A DNA stretch of 64,000 nt from Lutibacter sp. A80 (GCF_022429645.1 NZ_CP092480.1:2586501-2650500); one strand, 5' to 3'. Positions 1-7,714 are shown, counted from the stretch's first letter. Notes: a model not told the origin generated them from the letters alone. Numbers and translations: made by a program.

Positions 1-471
1 TATCCAAAAAAACATCGACTTTTTTATGTATAAAATTTCATCGCTTTGCAATAATTCAGAATAATATGTTAATACTGAAATTACTATTAAAATACTACCA
101 ACAACAGTATTTAAATATAGAAACTTGTTCACAAAATCATAATAAAATGCAATTACTAGTATCGTAAATAAAGCATAAATACCAATGATAAATTTTATAA
201 GATTTTTTTTAAATTTATTTTTTAAAAGATGTAGGAAAAAGAATAAATAGAAAAAATGATTGATTAAATTCCAGGTATTAAATAAAGGGAAAGTATTTAT
301 TTCAAGCATAACTCCTATAAAAAATCCAGAAATTTCTGTTAATAAAGAATATGCATTAAAAGCTAAAAATAGTTTTAAATATAAACTATTTTTAATTTTA
401 GAATAGTTAACAAAACCTGTTATTAGGACTGTTAAATATAATATTGGGTATATTAAAAAAAAATATTTCAA
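1..471 (-). CDS. Hypothetical multi-pass membrane protein, 3' part cut by window edge
   Basis: On the minus strand an open frame runs from a stop at 490-492 to the left edge of the window without interruption. The best start is TTG at 469-471, two bases after the TAG stop of the upstream gene, so the pair looks translationally coupled. The visible ~157 residues are dominated by hydrophobic helices (for example LKYFFLIYPILYLTVLITGF at the N-terminus), separated by short Lys/Asn-rich loops. About five membrane segments can be counted. I do not recognise the family. An N-terminal membrane sensor region of a histidine kinase would look like this, but the part that would show it lies outside the window. 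Confidence 0.6.
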   Translation of the reverse strand, partial: MKYFFLIYPILYLTVLITGFVNYSKIKNSLYLKLFLAFNAYSLLTEISGFFIGVMLEINTFPLFNTWNLINHFFYLFFFLHLLKNKFKKNLIKFIIGIYALFTILVIAFYYDFVNKFLYLNTVVGSILIVISVLTYYSELLQSDEILYIKKSMFFWI

Positions 472-473
472 TA

Positions 474-905
474 CTATTGAGGATATGAATTAGAAGGTGG
501 ATTACCTAAAGTTCCATTGTTTAAAGCATCTATATCAGTAATGTCAGAACCACCATCATCTGGGTTTGTATCTTGCATTCCACTTTTTTGTAAATTGTTG
601 CTTTTAGATTCTGTTGGAACAATAAAAACTGTAGATAAATTCTTTTTAACAGATTTTTTATCTTCACCGGAATAACTACCAAAGTATATTCTTAAACCAT
701 TAACATTCTTATTTTTACTTTCTACATAAGCAATATAATTTTTAATTTCATCAATTGAAAACCAAGTAGATAAAGCATCTTTTTCATCTGGATTATCATC
801 GAGTTTTTGAACTATCTTATTTAAATCGTTAGAACGAGTTTTAATAAATGTTTGATTTAATTCCTTCGCTTTTTTTGGAGAAATAAGGCCCTTTGGTAAA
901 TCCAT
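474..905 (-). CDS. Hypothetical protein, 143 aa, conserved flavobacterial type
   Basis: A soluble 143-residue protein without signal peptide or membrane segment. It starts MDLPKGLISPKKAKELNQTF and has a central IDEIKNYIAYVESK...GLRIYFGSY block. From memory this resembles a widespread, uncharacterised flavobacterial family; the resemblance has not been checked. The C-terminal 40 residues are acidic, Gly/Asn/Pro-rich and probably disordered. The stop codon is two bases from the TTG of the membrane gene downstream, so the two probably form one transcript and may work together. No function can be given. Confidence 0.75.
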   Translation of the reverse strand: MDLPKGLISPKKAKELNQTFIKTRSNDLNKIVQKLDDNPDEKDALSTWFSIDEIKNYIAYVESKNKNVNGLRIYFGSYSGEDKKSVKKNLSTVFIVPTESKSNNLQKSGMQDTNPDDGGSDITDIDALNNGTLGNPPSNSYPQ

Positions 906-950
906 ATCAATATTTTAAGTTAAAAAGATAAAGTTACTTAATTATTTTAA

Positions 951-995
951 TTTAAAAGGGGAAAAATCCCCTTTTAAAAAAGGGTAAATATACCC
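951..995. other. Two adjacent stem-loops in the gap upstream of the 143-aa gene
   Basis: An 11-bp perfect stem, TTTAAAAGGGG (951-961) with CCCCTTTTAAA (968-978), has a six-base loop. It is followed by a short hairpin GGGTA (982-986)/TACCC (991-995). Neither is followed by a convincing T-run on either strand. No gene reads into it from the right on the minus strand or from the left on the plus strand. It could be an operator or part of a leader; calling it a terminator is not supported. Confidence 0.4.
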
Positions 996-1047
996 GTTAA
1001 AATAAACATCTTTTATTATAGCTTTACAGTATTATAATTTACTAATT

Positions 1048-1191
1048 ATGTTTTACGAAAATAAATTTTCTGACAAATATTTAAAATACGGAATTTTTAT
1101 ATTCATTTTAGTACTAAATTTTATATTGTTAAATAAAGTTACTACAAACACTAAAAATGAATACATTTTTGAACAACATATTAAAAGATAA
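1048..1191 (+). CDS. Putative small membrane protein, 47 aa
   Basis: ATG at 1048 opens a 47-residue frame ending at TAA 1189-1191. The product starts MFYENKFSDKYLKYG, continues with one clear hydrophobic helix (IFIFILVLNFILL, about residues 17-29) and ends with a charged tail. The layout, a short charged N-terminus, a single helix and a hydrophilic C-terminus, is typical of real small membrane proteins. The A+T-rich background makes chance frames of this size possible. There is no neighbour that suggests a role. Confidence 0.45.
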   Translation: MFYENKFSDKYLKYGIFIFILVLNFILLNKVTTNTKNEYIFEQHIKR

Positions 1192-1196
1192 ATTTA
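1168..1196 (+). promoter_or_regulatory. Possible promoter for the candidate small RNA
   Basis: TTG at 1168-1170 and TAAATTTA at 1189-1196 (one base off TAnnTTTG) are separated by 18 bp, close to the Bacteroidetes -33/-7 arrangement. A start site would fall at about 1201-1204, close to the 5' side of the first hairpin of the candidate RNA. It overlaps the 3' end of the small ORF. Confidence 0.35.
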
Positions 1197-1198
1197 TA

Positions 1199-1304
1199 GT
1201 GGATTGGTAATCCCCACATTTAAAAATTGCTTTGTTTAAATCAAAGGATTTCAAAAATCATTGGGCTGATTTTAAAGGTTGCTTTTATAGCAGCCTTTTT
1301 TTTG
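1199..1304 (+). ncRNA. Candidate structured small RNA upstream of gltX
   Basis: This 105-base stretch has no ORF but contains three stems in a row: GTGGATT/AATCCCCAC (1199-1217, with a two-base bulge), CTTTG/CAAAG (1230-1246) and a GC-containing terminator hairpin with a T-run (1274-1304). A promoter-like pair lies just upstream, and gltX has its own promoter after the terminator. The unit therefore looks like an independent transcript. 6S-type RNAs are of about this size, but I cannot assign a family by eye. Confidence 0.35.
1274..1304 (+). terminator. Rho-independent terminator
   Basis: AAAGGTTGC (1274-1282) pairs with GCAGCCTTT (1290-1298), with one G-U pair, and eight T's run from 1296 to 1303. 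It ends whatever is transcribed upstream (the candidate RNA or the small ORF), before the gltX promoter. Confidence 0.75.
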
Positions 1305-1316
1305 CAATATAAATGC

Positions 1317-1344
1317 TTGAATTTATATCTATAAATTATCTTTG
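1317..1344 (+). promoter_or_regulatory. gltX promoter, Bacteroidetes type
   Basis: TTG at 1317-1319, a 17-bp spacer, then a perfect TAnnTTTG match TATCTTTG at 1337-1344. The inferred transcript start at about 1350 leaves a leader of roughly 14 bases before the ATG at 1364. This rules out the in-frame ATG at 1313 as the start codon. Confidence 0.8.
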
Positions 1345-1363
1345 CACTTTAAAACTAAAAAAA

Positions 1364-2893
1364 ATGAACAACGTTAGAGTACGATTTGCACCTAGTCCAA
1401 CTGGACCATTACATATTGGTGGAGTTAGAACTGCCCTTTTTAATTATTTATTTGCTAAAAAACACAACGGAACTTTTATTTTACGTATTGAAGATACTGA
1501 TCAAACACGTTATGTTGCTAACGCAGAACAATATATTATTGATGCATTAAATTGGTTGCATATCCCTTATGAAGAAGGACCAGGTAAAAACGAAAAATTT
1601 GGACCTTATCGACAATCTGAACGTAAAGAAATTTATAAAAAATATGCTTTAGAATTAATAGCAAAAGGAAAAGCTTATTATTGTTTTGATACTGCAGAAG
1701 AATTAGACGTTTGTAGAAAAGATCACGAAGCAAAAGGAAAAACTTTTATATACAATCACCACAATAGAGCAAAACTAACAAACTCTATTTCACTTACTGA
1801 AGATGAAGTGAACCAACGCATTGCAAATGGAGAAAAATATGTAATTAGATTTAAAATGCACGATCCAACAAATGAAGTTGATCAGAACATAATTTCTACT
1901 ACAGATATAGTTCGTGGTGAAGTATCGTTTAAAAAAGAAATTTTAGATGATAAAATTTTATTTAAAAGCGATGGAATGCCAACCTATCATTTAGCAAATA
2001 TTGTTGACGATCATTTAATGGAAATAAGTCATGTAATTCGTGGTGAAGAATGGTTACCTTCCCTCCCACTACATATTGCTTTGTATGAAGCATTTGGTTG
2101 GGAAACTCCAGAATTTGCACATTTACCATTAATTTTAAAACCTGTAGGAAAAGGAAAATTAAGCAAACGTGATGGTGATAAATTAGGATTTCCAGTATTT
2201 CCATTAGCCTATAAAAACAATGAAACTGGAGATGTTTCACGTGGATATAAAGAAGATGGATATTTTTCTGAAACTGTTATTAACTTTTTAGCCCTATTAG
2301 GTTGGAATCCAGGTACAGAACAAGAATTATTTAGTTTAGAAACATTGGAAAAATCGTTCGATTTAAGTCGTGTTAATAAATCTGGAGCTCGTTTTGATCC
2401 AGATAAAACAAAATGGTTTAATCAACAATATATGCACTTAAAATCCGATGAGGAATTAGCTGAACTATTTACACCAATATTAACTGAAAAAGGTATAACT
2501 AAAGAAACTAATTTTATTGTAAAAGTAGTTTCTTTAATAAAAGAAAGAGCAACATTTATTTCAGATTTTTGGGAATTAAGTAACTTCTTTTTTGAAGATC
2601 CTAAAAAATATGATGAAAAAGCTTCTAGAAAAAATTGGAAAGAAGGTACTTCAGAATTAATGCAAGAACTAATAAGTGTTTTAACTTCTATTGAAGATTT
2701 TAATTCACAAAATATTGAAACAATTGTTAAAGAATGGATTACAAATAAAGAAATTGGTTTTGGTAAAGTAATGCAACCTTTTAGATTGAGTTTAGTTGGT
2801 GCTATGAAAGGCCCTCACCTATTTGATATTGCTGAAATGATTGGTAAAGAAGCAACAATTAACAGAATTAAAAAAGCTATTGATACCTTGTAA
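1364..2893 (+). CDS. gltX: Glutamate--tRNA ligase
   Basis: Class I aminoacyl-tRNA synthetase that charges tRNA-Glu (and possibly tRNA-Gln for later amidation) in the cytoplasm. Residues 9-20 (APSPTGPLHIGG) are the HIGH motif and 265-269 (KLSKR) the KMSKS motif. The RIEDTDQTR block that binds glutamate follows at 41-49. The length of 509 residues is usual for bacterial GluRS. An ATG lies in frame at 1313, but the promoter at 1317-1344 and the conserved N-terminus NNVRVRFAPSPTG place the start at 1364. A shared terminator separates it from the convergent thioesterase. Confidence 0.97.
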   Translation: MNNVRVRFAPSPTGPLHIGGVRTALFNYLFAKKHNGTFILRIEDTDQTRYVANAEQYIIDALNWLHIPYEEGPGKNEKFGPYRQSERKEIYKKYALELIAKGKAYYCFDTAEELDVCRKDHEAKGKTFIYNHHNRAKLTNSISLTEDEVNQRIANGEKYVIRFKMHDPTNEVDQNIISTTDIVRGEVSFKKEILDDKILFKSDGMPTYHLANIVDDHLMEISHVIRGEEWLPSLPLHIALYEAFGWETPEFAHLPLILKPVGKGKLSKRDGDKLGFPVFPLAYKNNETGDVSRGYKEDGYFSETVINFLALLGWNPGTEQELFSLETLEKSFDLSRVNKSGARFDPDKTKWFNQQYMHLKSDEELAELFTPILTEKGITKETNFIVKVVSLIKERATFISDFWELSNFFFEDPKKYDEKASRKNWKEGTSELMQELISVLTSIEDFNSQNIETIVKEWITNKEIGFGKVMQPFRLSLVGAMKGPHLFDIAEMIGKEATINRIKKAIDTL

Positions 2894-2991
2894 ATTAAGT
2901 AATAGTTTTTTTAATAAATTTAAATTACAATACAACACTTCTATCCGTTCAATTATCAATTTAAAATAACATTATTAGAAGATTATAATAT

Positions 2992-3020
2992 AAAAAGGAG
3001 CTTTTCAGCTCCTTTTTTTT
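2992..3020. terminator. Bidirectional terminator between gltX and the thioesterase
   Basis: AAAGGAGCT (2994-3002) and AGCTCCTTT (3007-3015) form a perfect stem with a four-base loop. A-run and T-run flank it on either side, so it can stop transcripts from both directions. It overlaps the stop codon of the minus-strand thioesterase by two bases. Confidence 0.85.
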
Positions 3021-3567
3021 ATAGTTCAATTTTTACATTATACCCTTCTAAAGCATCCTTATGTTTTTCTGGTTCAAAACTTTCTGCACTAAATTCTATT
3101 TTACGTTCGTGTCTCATTTTAATATGTTTTATAGATCGTAAAAATCTTCGCATATCAGTTTCACTAGAAATTATTAAACCAGGAACTTGTACTCCTTTAC
3201 CCGATTCATCTTTAGCAACCATAGAAAAATAGGAAGAATTACAATGCTTAATTTTACCATTTGTAATATTTTGAGATTCAACTCTAATACCAACAACCAT
3301 AGAAGATCTACCAACATAATTAACTTGTGCATGCAATGTTAACAAATCTCCTACTTCAACAGGATTTAAAAAATCTACCCTATTTACAGAAGCTGTAACA
3401 CAATATTGACCAGAAAATTTAGAAGCAGAAGCAAAAGCTGCTTTATCCATTAAAGATAAAATAAATCCTCCATGAATTTTTCCACTAAAATTTGAATATG
3501 AAGGTAACATTAATTCTGTTAATATAATTTCGGACTCTTTTGGACTTTTATAAATTTTATTCATCAA
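3019..3567 (-). CDS. Acyl-CoA thioesterase, hot-dog fold
   Basis: Hydrolyses acyl-CoA thioesters to free acid and CoA in the cytosol. The N-terminal ~125 residues match the cytosolic acyl-CoA hydrolase (YciA/BACH-like) hot-dog fold, with the conserved GKIHGGFILSLMDKAAFASA helix and the VNRVDFLNPVEVGDLL strand region. The C-terminal ~50 residues are a Lys/Arg/Glu-rich extension of unknown role. Two Met codons open the frame (MMN), so the start may be 3567 or 3564. The gene stands alone. Its promoter region shares an 18-base motif with that of the acyl-CoA ligase at 61620-63422. Confidence 0.88.
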   Translation of the reverse strand: MMNKIYKSPKESEIILTELMLPSYSNFSGKIHGGFILSLMDKAAFASASKFSGQYCVTASVNRVDFLNPVEVGDLLTLHAQVNYVGRSSMVVGIRVESQNITNGKIKHCNSSYFSMVAKDESGKGVQVPGLIISSETDMRRFLRSIKHIKMRHERKIEFSAESFEPEKHKDALEGYNVKIEL

Positions 3568-3581
3568 TGTATATTTTTTAT

Positions 3582-3597
3582 CAAAGTTACAAATCTA
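3582..3597 (-). promoter_or_regulatory. Thioesterase promoter, two overlapping -7 candidates
   Basis: Read on the minus strand, TAACTTTG (3582-3589) and TAGATTTG (3590-3597) both match TAnnTTTG. Either would start transcription within about 15 bases of the ATG at 3567, so the leader is very short. Confidence 0.55.
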
Positions 3598-3634
3598 TAT
3601 CAAATAATAACATTAATTAACTGTATGCTAAAAT

Positions 3635-3652
3635 TGTTATTTAACGTTATTT
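3635..3652. promoter_or_regulatory. Possible operator TGTTATTTAACGTTATTT
   Basis: An 18-base string with a TTAACGTTA-type palindromic core lies ~40 bases upstream of the thioesterase -7 element. The same 18 bases occur, in the same orientation and at a similar distance, upstream of the long-chain acyl-CoA ligase promoter (63525-63542). It also lies ~37 bases before the divergent MFS promoter. The role is inferred from position only. Confidence 0.35.
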
Positions 3653-3688
3653 TATGATTTTAAAAAAAACTGTAATTACAAACTGTAG

Positions 3689-3696
3689 TAATTTTG
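3689..3696 (+). promoter_or_regulatory. -7 element of the MFS transporter gene
   Basis: TAATTTTG is a perfect TAnnTTTG match ten bases before the ATG at 3707. The leader would be only a few bases long. I see no clear -33 TTG. Confidence 0.6.
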
Positions 3697-3706
3697 CAGA
3701 TTATTT

Positions 3707-4921
3707 ATGACAATAAAACAGAAATATACACTACTTTTTATACTTGGTGCTTTATCTGCAATAGGTCCGTTTAGTATAGATATGTATTTACCTGCTTTTC
3801 CTAGTATTGCAGAAGATTTACATACAGATATTTCAAACGTTTCTTTATCCATTACAAGTTATTTTATTGGTATTAGCATTGGTCAATTAATTTATGGACC
3901 TATATCTGATAAATTCGGTAGAAAAAAACCTTTATTAATTGGTTTAACGCTATTTTGTATTACTGCTTTGGCCTGTGTGTTTTCACCGAGTATTAATTGG
4001 TTAATTGGCATGCGTTTTTTATTGGCTTTGGGTGGTTGTGCAGGATTAGTAACAAGTAAAGCTGTTGTACGAGATGCTTTTCCGATAAATGAAACGGCTA
4101 AAATTTTTTCAATTTTAATGTTAATTTCAGGTGTTGCTCCTATAATTGCCCCAACCATTGGAGGATGGTTATTAACAGTATTTAATTGGAAATCTATATT
4201 TTATTTTCTAAGTTTTTTTAGTTTTATATTAATTCTTGCTGTACATTTCTATTTACCAGAAAACAATTCAACAAATAAAGAACGCTCACTAAAACCAAAA
4301 AATGTTTATAAAGATTATAAAACCGTTTTTAGCAATCCAATTTTTTTATATTATACCCTGGCTAGCAGCATAGCAATGGCAGGTATGTTTGCATATATTA
4401 GCGGGTCTGCCTTTGTTTTTATAAAACATTTTGGTATTTCAGAATCTAATTTTGGATTAATATTTGGCTTAAATGCCTGTGGTTTTATATTAGGTAGCCA
4501 GGTAAACAGACTCTTATTAAAAAAATATTCATCGCAAAAAGTAATTACATTTTCAGCAACAACATTAGTTAGTTTATCGCTTTTAATTCTATTATTATTT
4601 ACACTAAACTCTATTACAAGTACTATTCTAATAGCTTTTATTTTTACATTTTTATTTTCACTTGGATTGTTAATTCCAAATGCTACAGCTTTAGCTTTAG
4701 CACCTTTTTCAACTAATGCTGGAAGTGCATCTGCATTAATTGGATTTATGCAAATGTTTTTTGGAGCATCACTTTCTGCAATGGTTAGTGTATTACATAA
4801 CGAAACTATTTTTCCGTTAGTTTTTGGTATGTTTTTATGCGGAATTACTACGTTTGGAATTATTATGATACTAAATACAAAAATTAAAAAAAATAGATTT
4901 TACAAAAAATGTATTTCTTAA
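3707..4921 (+). CDS. Bcr/CflA-type multidrug efflux MFS transporter
   Basis: A 404-residue inner-membrane protein with about 12 hydrophobic helices, which exports drugs or small metabolites by proton antiport. It has the DHA1/Bcr-CflA hallmarks: an N-terminal SIDMYLPAFPSIAEDL block at residues ~24-39 and the loop 2-3 motif YGPISDKFGRKKPLLIG at ~63-79. A VAPIIAPTIGGWLL segment sits in helix 5. The C-terminus is Lys-rich and short. It stands alone after its own promoter and runs head-on into the next gene with a five-base gap and no visible terminator. The substrate cannot be read from the sequence. Confidence 0.88.
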   Translation: MTIKQKYTLLFILGALSAIGPFSIDMYLPAFPSIAEDLHTDISNVSLSITSYFIGISIGQLIYGPISDKFGRKKPLLIGLTLFCITALACVFSPSINWLIGMRFLLALGGCAGLVTSKAVVRDAFPINETAKIFSILMLISGVAPIIAPTIGGWLLTVFNWKSIFYFLSFFSFILILAVHFYLPENNSTNKERSLKPKNVYKDYKTVFSNPIFLYYTLASSIAMAGMFAYISGSAFVFIKHFGISESNFGLIFGLNACGFILGSQVNRLLLKKYSSQKVITFSATTLVSLSLLILLLFTLNSITSTILIAFIFTFLFSLGLLIPNATALALAPFSTNAGSASALIGFMQMFFGASLSAMVSVLHNETIFPLVFGMFLCGITTFGIIMILNTKIKKNRFYKKCIS

Positions 4922-4926
4922 TAAAA

Positions 4927-5274
4927 CTAATCTGTTTGCTTAACATCAGTTATAAAATATTTTGAATCACCTAACCAAGGAAATGTTCCAAAACGTTCTT
5001 TGTAAGTTAATTTTATGTCTTTACCTTGTAAATCTTGTAATTTTTGAATCACTTCTTTTTCATTACCTTCAACTGAAAAATGAAATATTTGTGCTTCAGA
5101 AACACCTTGACTTATTTCACCTTCCCAAGTTTTAAAAAGTAAGCCTTTATGTGTAAATTTTACTAATTCACCAGCTCTGTAACCTTTACTGTAGGTAACA
5201 TAATAAATTGATAAAACATATAAAGTAATTCCTAAAATTATAATTCCTAATACACTAAAAAGTACCTTTTTCAT
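4927..5274 (-). CDS. Hypothetical single-pass membrane protein, 115 aa
   Basis: One N-terminal hydrophobic helix (VLFSVLGIIILGITLYVLSI, residues 4-23) is followed by a ~90-residue soluble domain with YSKGYRAGELVKFTHKG near the membrane. From memory, similar flavobacterial proteins are sometimes labelled '6-phosphogluconate dehydrogenase' in databases. That label has no support here, because there is no Rossmann fold and the length is a fraction of that enzyme. The function is unknown. The protein is likely anchored in the inner membrane with the domain outside. Confidence 0.75.
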   Translation of the reverse strand: MKKVLFSVLGIIILGITLYVLSIYYVTYSKGYRAGELVKFTHKGLLFKTWEGEISQGVSEAQIFHFSVEGNEKEVIQKLQDLQGKDIKLTYKERFGTFPWLGDSKYFITDVKQTD

Positions 5275-5376
5275 ATAAATATATTTGATGATAAATATAC
5301 TAATTCAAATAAAATAGAAAGCCTAAAAATACATTCTTTTTTAGTTAGTTTTTATTTTTAATGTAACGTTTTAATA

Positions 5377-5408
5377 TTTGTAACTACTTATTAGTAAAGA
5401 TAGTTTTG
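5377..5408 (+). promoter_or_regulatory. Promoter of the SPFH/YbjQ operon
   Basis: TTTG (5377-5380), a 20-bp spacer and a perfect TAnnTTTG match TAGTTTTG (5401-5408). The start would be near 5415, about 50 bases before the ATG. A second, weaker TATCTTTA at 5429-5436 is also present. Confidence 0.6.
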
Positions 5409-5463
5409 ATTTAGAAATTGAAACGTTGTATCTTTAAAATATTAATTTTTTAAAAATTTAAAA

Positions 5464-6387
5464 ATGGTTGGAACATATATTATTATTTTTATTCTTCTTG
5501 TTATAATTGTAACAGGGTTATTTACCGTTAAACAGCAAACAAATGCTGTAATAGAGCGTTTTGGAAAATATCAAAGCATTAGAGGCGCTGGCTTACAACT
5601 TAAAATACCAATTATTGATAAAGTTGCTGGACGCGTTAGTTTACGTGTACAACAATTAGATGTTATTGTTGAAACAAAAACAAAAGATGATGTTTTTGTA
5701 CACTTAAAAATATCTGTACAATTTTTAATACAAAAAGGGCACGTTTATGATGCTTTTTACAAGCTTCAAAACCCACATGAGCAAATTACAGCCTTTATTT
5801 TCGACGTTGTAAGAGCAGAAGTTCCAAAAATGATACTAGATGATGTATTTGAAAAAAAAGAAGAAATAGCTATTGCAATTAAGCGTGATTTAAAAGAAGC
5901 AATGCTTGAGTATGGGTACGATATTATTAAAGCTTTGGTTACAGATATTGATCCTGATGAAAAGGTTAAAATTGCAATGAACCGTATTAACGCAGCTGAT
6001 AGAGAAAAAATTGCTGCACAACACGAAGGTGATGCTCAACGTATTTTAATTGTGGAACGTGCAAAAGCCGAAGCTGAAAGTAAACGATTACAAGGAAAAG
6101 GTATTGCAGATCAACGTAGAGAAATTGCTCGTGGTTTAGAAGAAAGTGTTGATGTTTTAAACAGAGCCGGTATTAACAGTCAAGAAGCATCTGCACTAAT
6201 TGTAATTACACAACATTATGATACCTTACAAAGCATTGGATCAGATACTAAATCTAATTTAATTTTATTACCAAACAATCCAAATGCTGCAAGTTCTATG
6301 TTGAATGATATGGTTACTAGCTTAGTAGCAGCAAATAAAGTTCAAGAATCTTCTGAAGAAGGTGAAACTAAAAAATCTAAAAAATAA
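5464..6387 (+). CDS. SPFH/Band-7 (stomatin-like) membrane protein
   Basis: An N-terminal membrane helix (residues ~3-22) is followed by a Band-7 domain ([17 protein letters not shown]...LQLKIPI) and a long helical, Lys/Glu/Ala-rich region. That region has [20 protein letters not shown] and [13 protein letters not shown], the signature of the slipin/QmcA branch. At 307 residues it has the usual length. Such proteins form membrane-associated oligomeric rings thought to organise membrane microdomains and proteases. There is no partner NfeD gene. Its stop overlaps the start of the YbjQ-like gene by one base (TAATG), so the two are translationally coupled. Confidence 0.88.
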   Translation: MVGTYIIIFILLVIIVTGLFTVKQQTNAVIERFGKYQSIRGAGLQLKIPIIDKVAGRVSLRVQQLDVIVETKTKDDVFVHLKISVQFLIQKGHVYDAFYKLQNPHEQITAFIFDVVRAEVPKMILDDVFEKKEEIAIAIKRDLKEAMLEYGYDIIKALVTDIDPDEKVKIAMNRINAADREKIAAQHEGDAQRILIVERAKAEAESKRLQGKGIADQRREIARGLEESVDVLNRAGINSQEASALIVITQHYDTLQSIGSDTKSNLILLPNNPNAASSMLNDMVTSLVAANKVQESSEEGETKKSKK

Positions 6388-6704
6388 TGCTATTAACTAC
6401 AACAAATACAATTGAAACACAACCTGTTAAAGCATATTTAGGTATAGTTTCAGGTGAAACCATTATTGGTGCAAATATGTTTAAAGACTTTTTTGCCGGA
6501 ATTAGAGATATTGTTGGTGGAAGATCTGGATCTTATGAAAAAGTACTAAGAGAAGCTAAAGAAACTGCTTTAAAAGAAATGGAAGAACAAGCTTTAAAAT
6601 TAGGTGCAACAGCGGTAATTGGTATTGATTTAGATTATGAAACAGTTGGTAAAAATGGAGGAATGTTAATGGTAACAGCCTCTGGAACAGCTGTTAAAAT
6701 TTAA
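6387..6704 (+). CDS. YbjQ/UPF0145 family protein
   Basis: A 105-residue member of the YbjQ_1 (heavy-metal-binding-domain-like) family. It has the [10 protein letters not shown] start, the [20 protein letters not shown] block and the conserved [22 protein letters not shown] helix-strand. Homologues form pentameric rings of unknown role. The ATG overlaps the SPFH stop codon, and a strong terminator follows at 6725-6756. The pair is thus a two-gene operon, which suggests a shared envelope-related function. Confidence 0.88.
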   Translation: MLLTTTNTIETQPVKAYLGIVSGETIIGANMFKDFFAGIRDIVGGRSGSYEKVLREAKETALKEMEEQALKLGATAVIGIDLDYETVGKNGGMLMVTASGTAVKI

Positions 6705-6724
6705 AATAAACAGTTTTAAAAACT

Positions 6725-6756
6725 AAAAAACCTGTACAAATTGTACAGGTTTTTTT
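6725..6756. terminator. Strong bidirectional terminator
   Basis: AAAAAACCTGTAC and GTACAGGTTTTTT form a perfect 13-bp stem with a short loop. It closes the SPFH/YbjQ operon and, from the other side, tatA. Confidence 0.9.
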
Positions 6757-6777
6757 AATATTTACAAGTAATAAAAA

Positions 6778-6975
6778 TTACTTTTTATCTTCAACTTTTT
6801 TATTTTCATCATCATCTTCTTCCTGAGTAGCTTTTTTAAATTCTTTAATTCCACCACCTAGTCCTTTCATTAATTCTGGAATTTTCTTTCCTCCAAATAA
6901 TAATAAAACTAAAACAACAATAACTGCAATTTGCCAAGGTCCAACCATTCCTAAAAGTATATAAAATGCATTCAT
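6778..6975 (-). CDS. tatA: Twin-arginine translocase subunit TatA
   Basis: A 65-residue protein with a single N-terminal transmembrane helix (QIAVIVVLVLLLF). It is followed by the FGGKKIPELMKGLGGGIKEFKK amphipathic helix of TatA/TatE and an acidic C-terminal tail. It forms the protein-conducting part of the Tat system for folded exported proteins. No tatC lies in the window, so the gene is solitary. TatB-like function of the same protein cannot be excluded. Confidence 0.93.
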   Translation of the reverse strand: MNAFYILLGMVGPWQIAVIVVLVLLLFGGKKIPELMKGLGGGIKEFKKATQEEDDDENKKVEDKK

Positions 6976-6994
6976 AATTTAAAATTTTGAGTTA

Positions 6995-7002
6995 CAAATA
7001 TA
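6995..7002 (-). promoter_or_regulatory. -7 element of tatA
   Basis: On the minus strand TATATTTG is a perfect TAnnTTTG match 20 bases before the tatA ATG. It separates tatA from the gene behind it, which ends at 7040. Confidence 0.55.
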
Positions 7003-7039
7003 GTAATAAAATCAAAACTTAACTTATTACAGTCTAGTT

Positions 7040-7714
7040 TTAGTTTTTATCTTTAATTACACCACCAATAACTTTTTTAGTTTTTAATGTTTCTGGAGTA
7101 CCTATATAATAAATATTACCACCAAAACGTACTTTAGCATCTAAAATTTCACTTGCATTTACTTCGGCAGTTGCACCAGAAGCAGAAATAACTATTGCTT
7201 GTTTACTTTGTAAGTCGTAACCCTCATAAATTCCACCAGTTGTAGCTTCAATATTTTGATTTTCAGTAACTCCATTTAATTCAATAATACCTCCAGAAAC
7301 TGCTTTTACAGTTAAATGTTTGGTATTAACATCTAAATAAATTTTAGCTCCTTCCTGTACTTTAACTTCTAAAAGTTGTTGTTCTATAATTTCATCAGAA
7401 ATAATTGTTCCTCCTTCATTAGCATCTAAAACATCAATGTTTTTATTGTAATATAATACAATTTTTACATCTTCTGCAGTAAAACTATCTGGAAAATGTA
7501 AACGTATTTTTAATATACCGTTTGAATTTTTTATTGATACATCTTTAGATTGTGAACCTGTAATTTCTACTTTTGAAGTTGTTCCTTTTTTTAATTCAAC
7601 TGTTAAACCATTATATACTTTTAAAGTATTAAAATCTCCTATTTTAGTAATAATTTTTTCTTGTGAAAAAGTAATTGTACTTATAAACACAAGTAATAAT
7701 GTTAATTTTTTCAT
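7040..7714 (-). CDS. Secreted head-GIN (DUF2807) domain protein
   Basis: A signal peptide (MKKLTLLLVFISTITFSQ) is followed by a 200-residue repetitive beta-strand domain of the putative auto-transporter adhesin, head-GIN type (DUF2807). The typical start IITKIGDFNTLKVYNGLTVELKKG is present. Such proteins form beta-helical solenoids in the periplasm or on the cell surface; their role is unknown. At 224 residues it has the family's usual length. The gap to the next gene upstream is 87 bases, so co-transcription is possible. Confidence 0.8.
   Translation of the reverse strand: MKKLTLLLVFISTITFSQEKIITKIGDFNTLKVYNGLTVELKKGTTSKVEITGSQSKDVSIKNSNGILKIRLHFPDSFTAEDVKIVLYYNKNIDVLDANEGGTIISDEIIEQQLLEVKVQEGAKIYLDVNTKHLTVKAVSGGIIELNGVTENQNIEATTGGIYEGYDLQSKQAIVISASGATAEVNASEILDAKVRFGGNIYYIGTPETLKTKKVIGGVIKDKN

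Noticed and set aside
951-978. Palindrome as a terminator
   Set aside because: No gene reads into it from the correct side and no T-run follows on either strand. It is kept only as a stem-loop.
1313-1363. N-terminal extension of gltX by 17 residues
   Set aside because: The extension covers the -33/-7 promoter elements and has no match to the conserved GluRS N-terminus.
1536-1733. Minus-strand open frame inside gltX, and many similar ones inside other genes
   Set aside because: They lie fully inside strongly supported genes on the opposite strand, have low-complexity Leu/Ile/His-rich translations and match no family. They are shadows of AT-rich coding sequence.
4927-5274. Annotation as 6-phosphogluconate dehydrogenase
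   Set aside because: The protein is 115 residues with one membrane helix and has none of the motifs of that enzyme. The label is a database artefact as far as I can judge.
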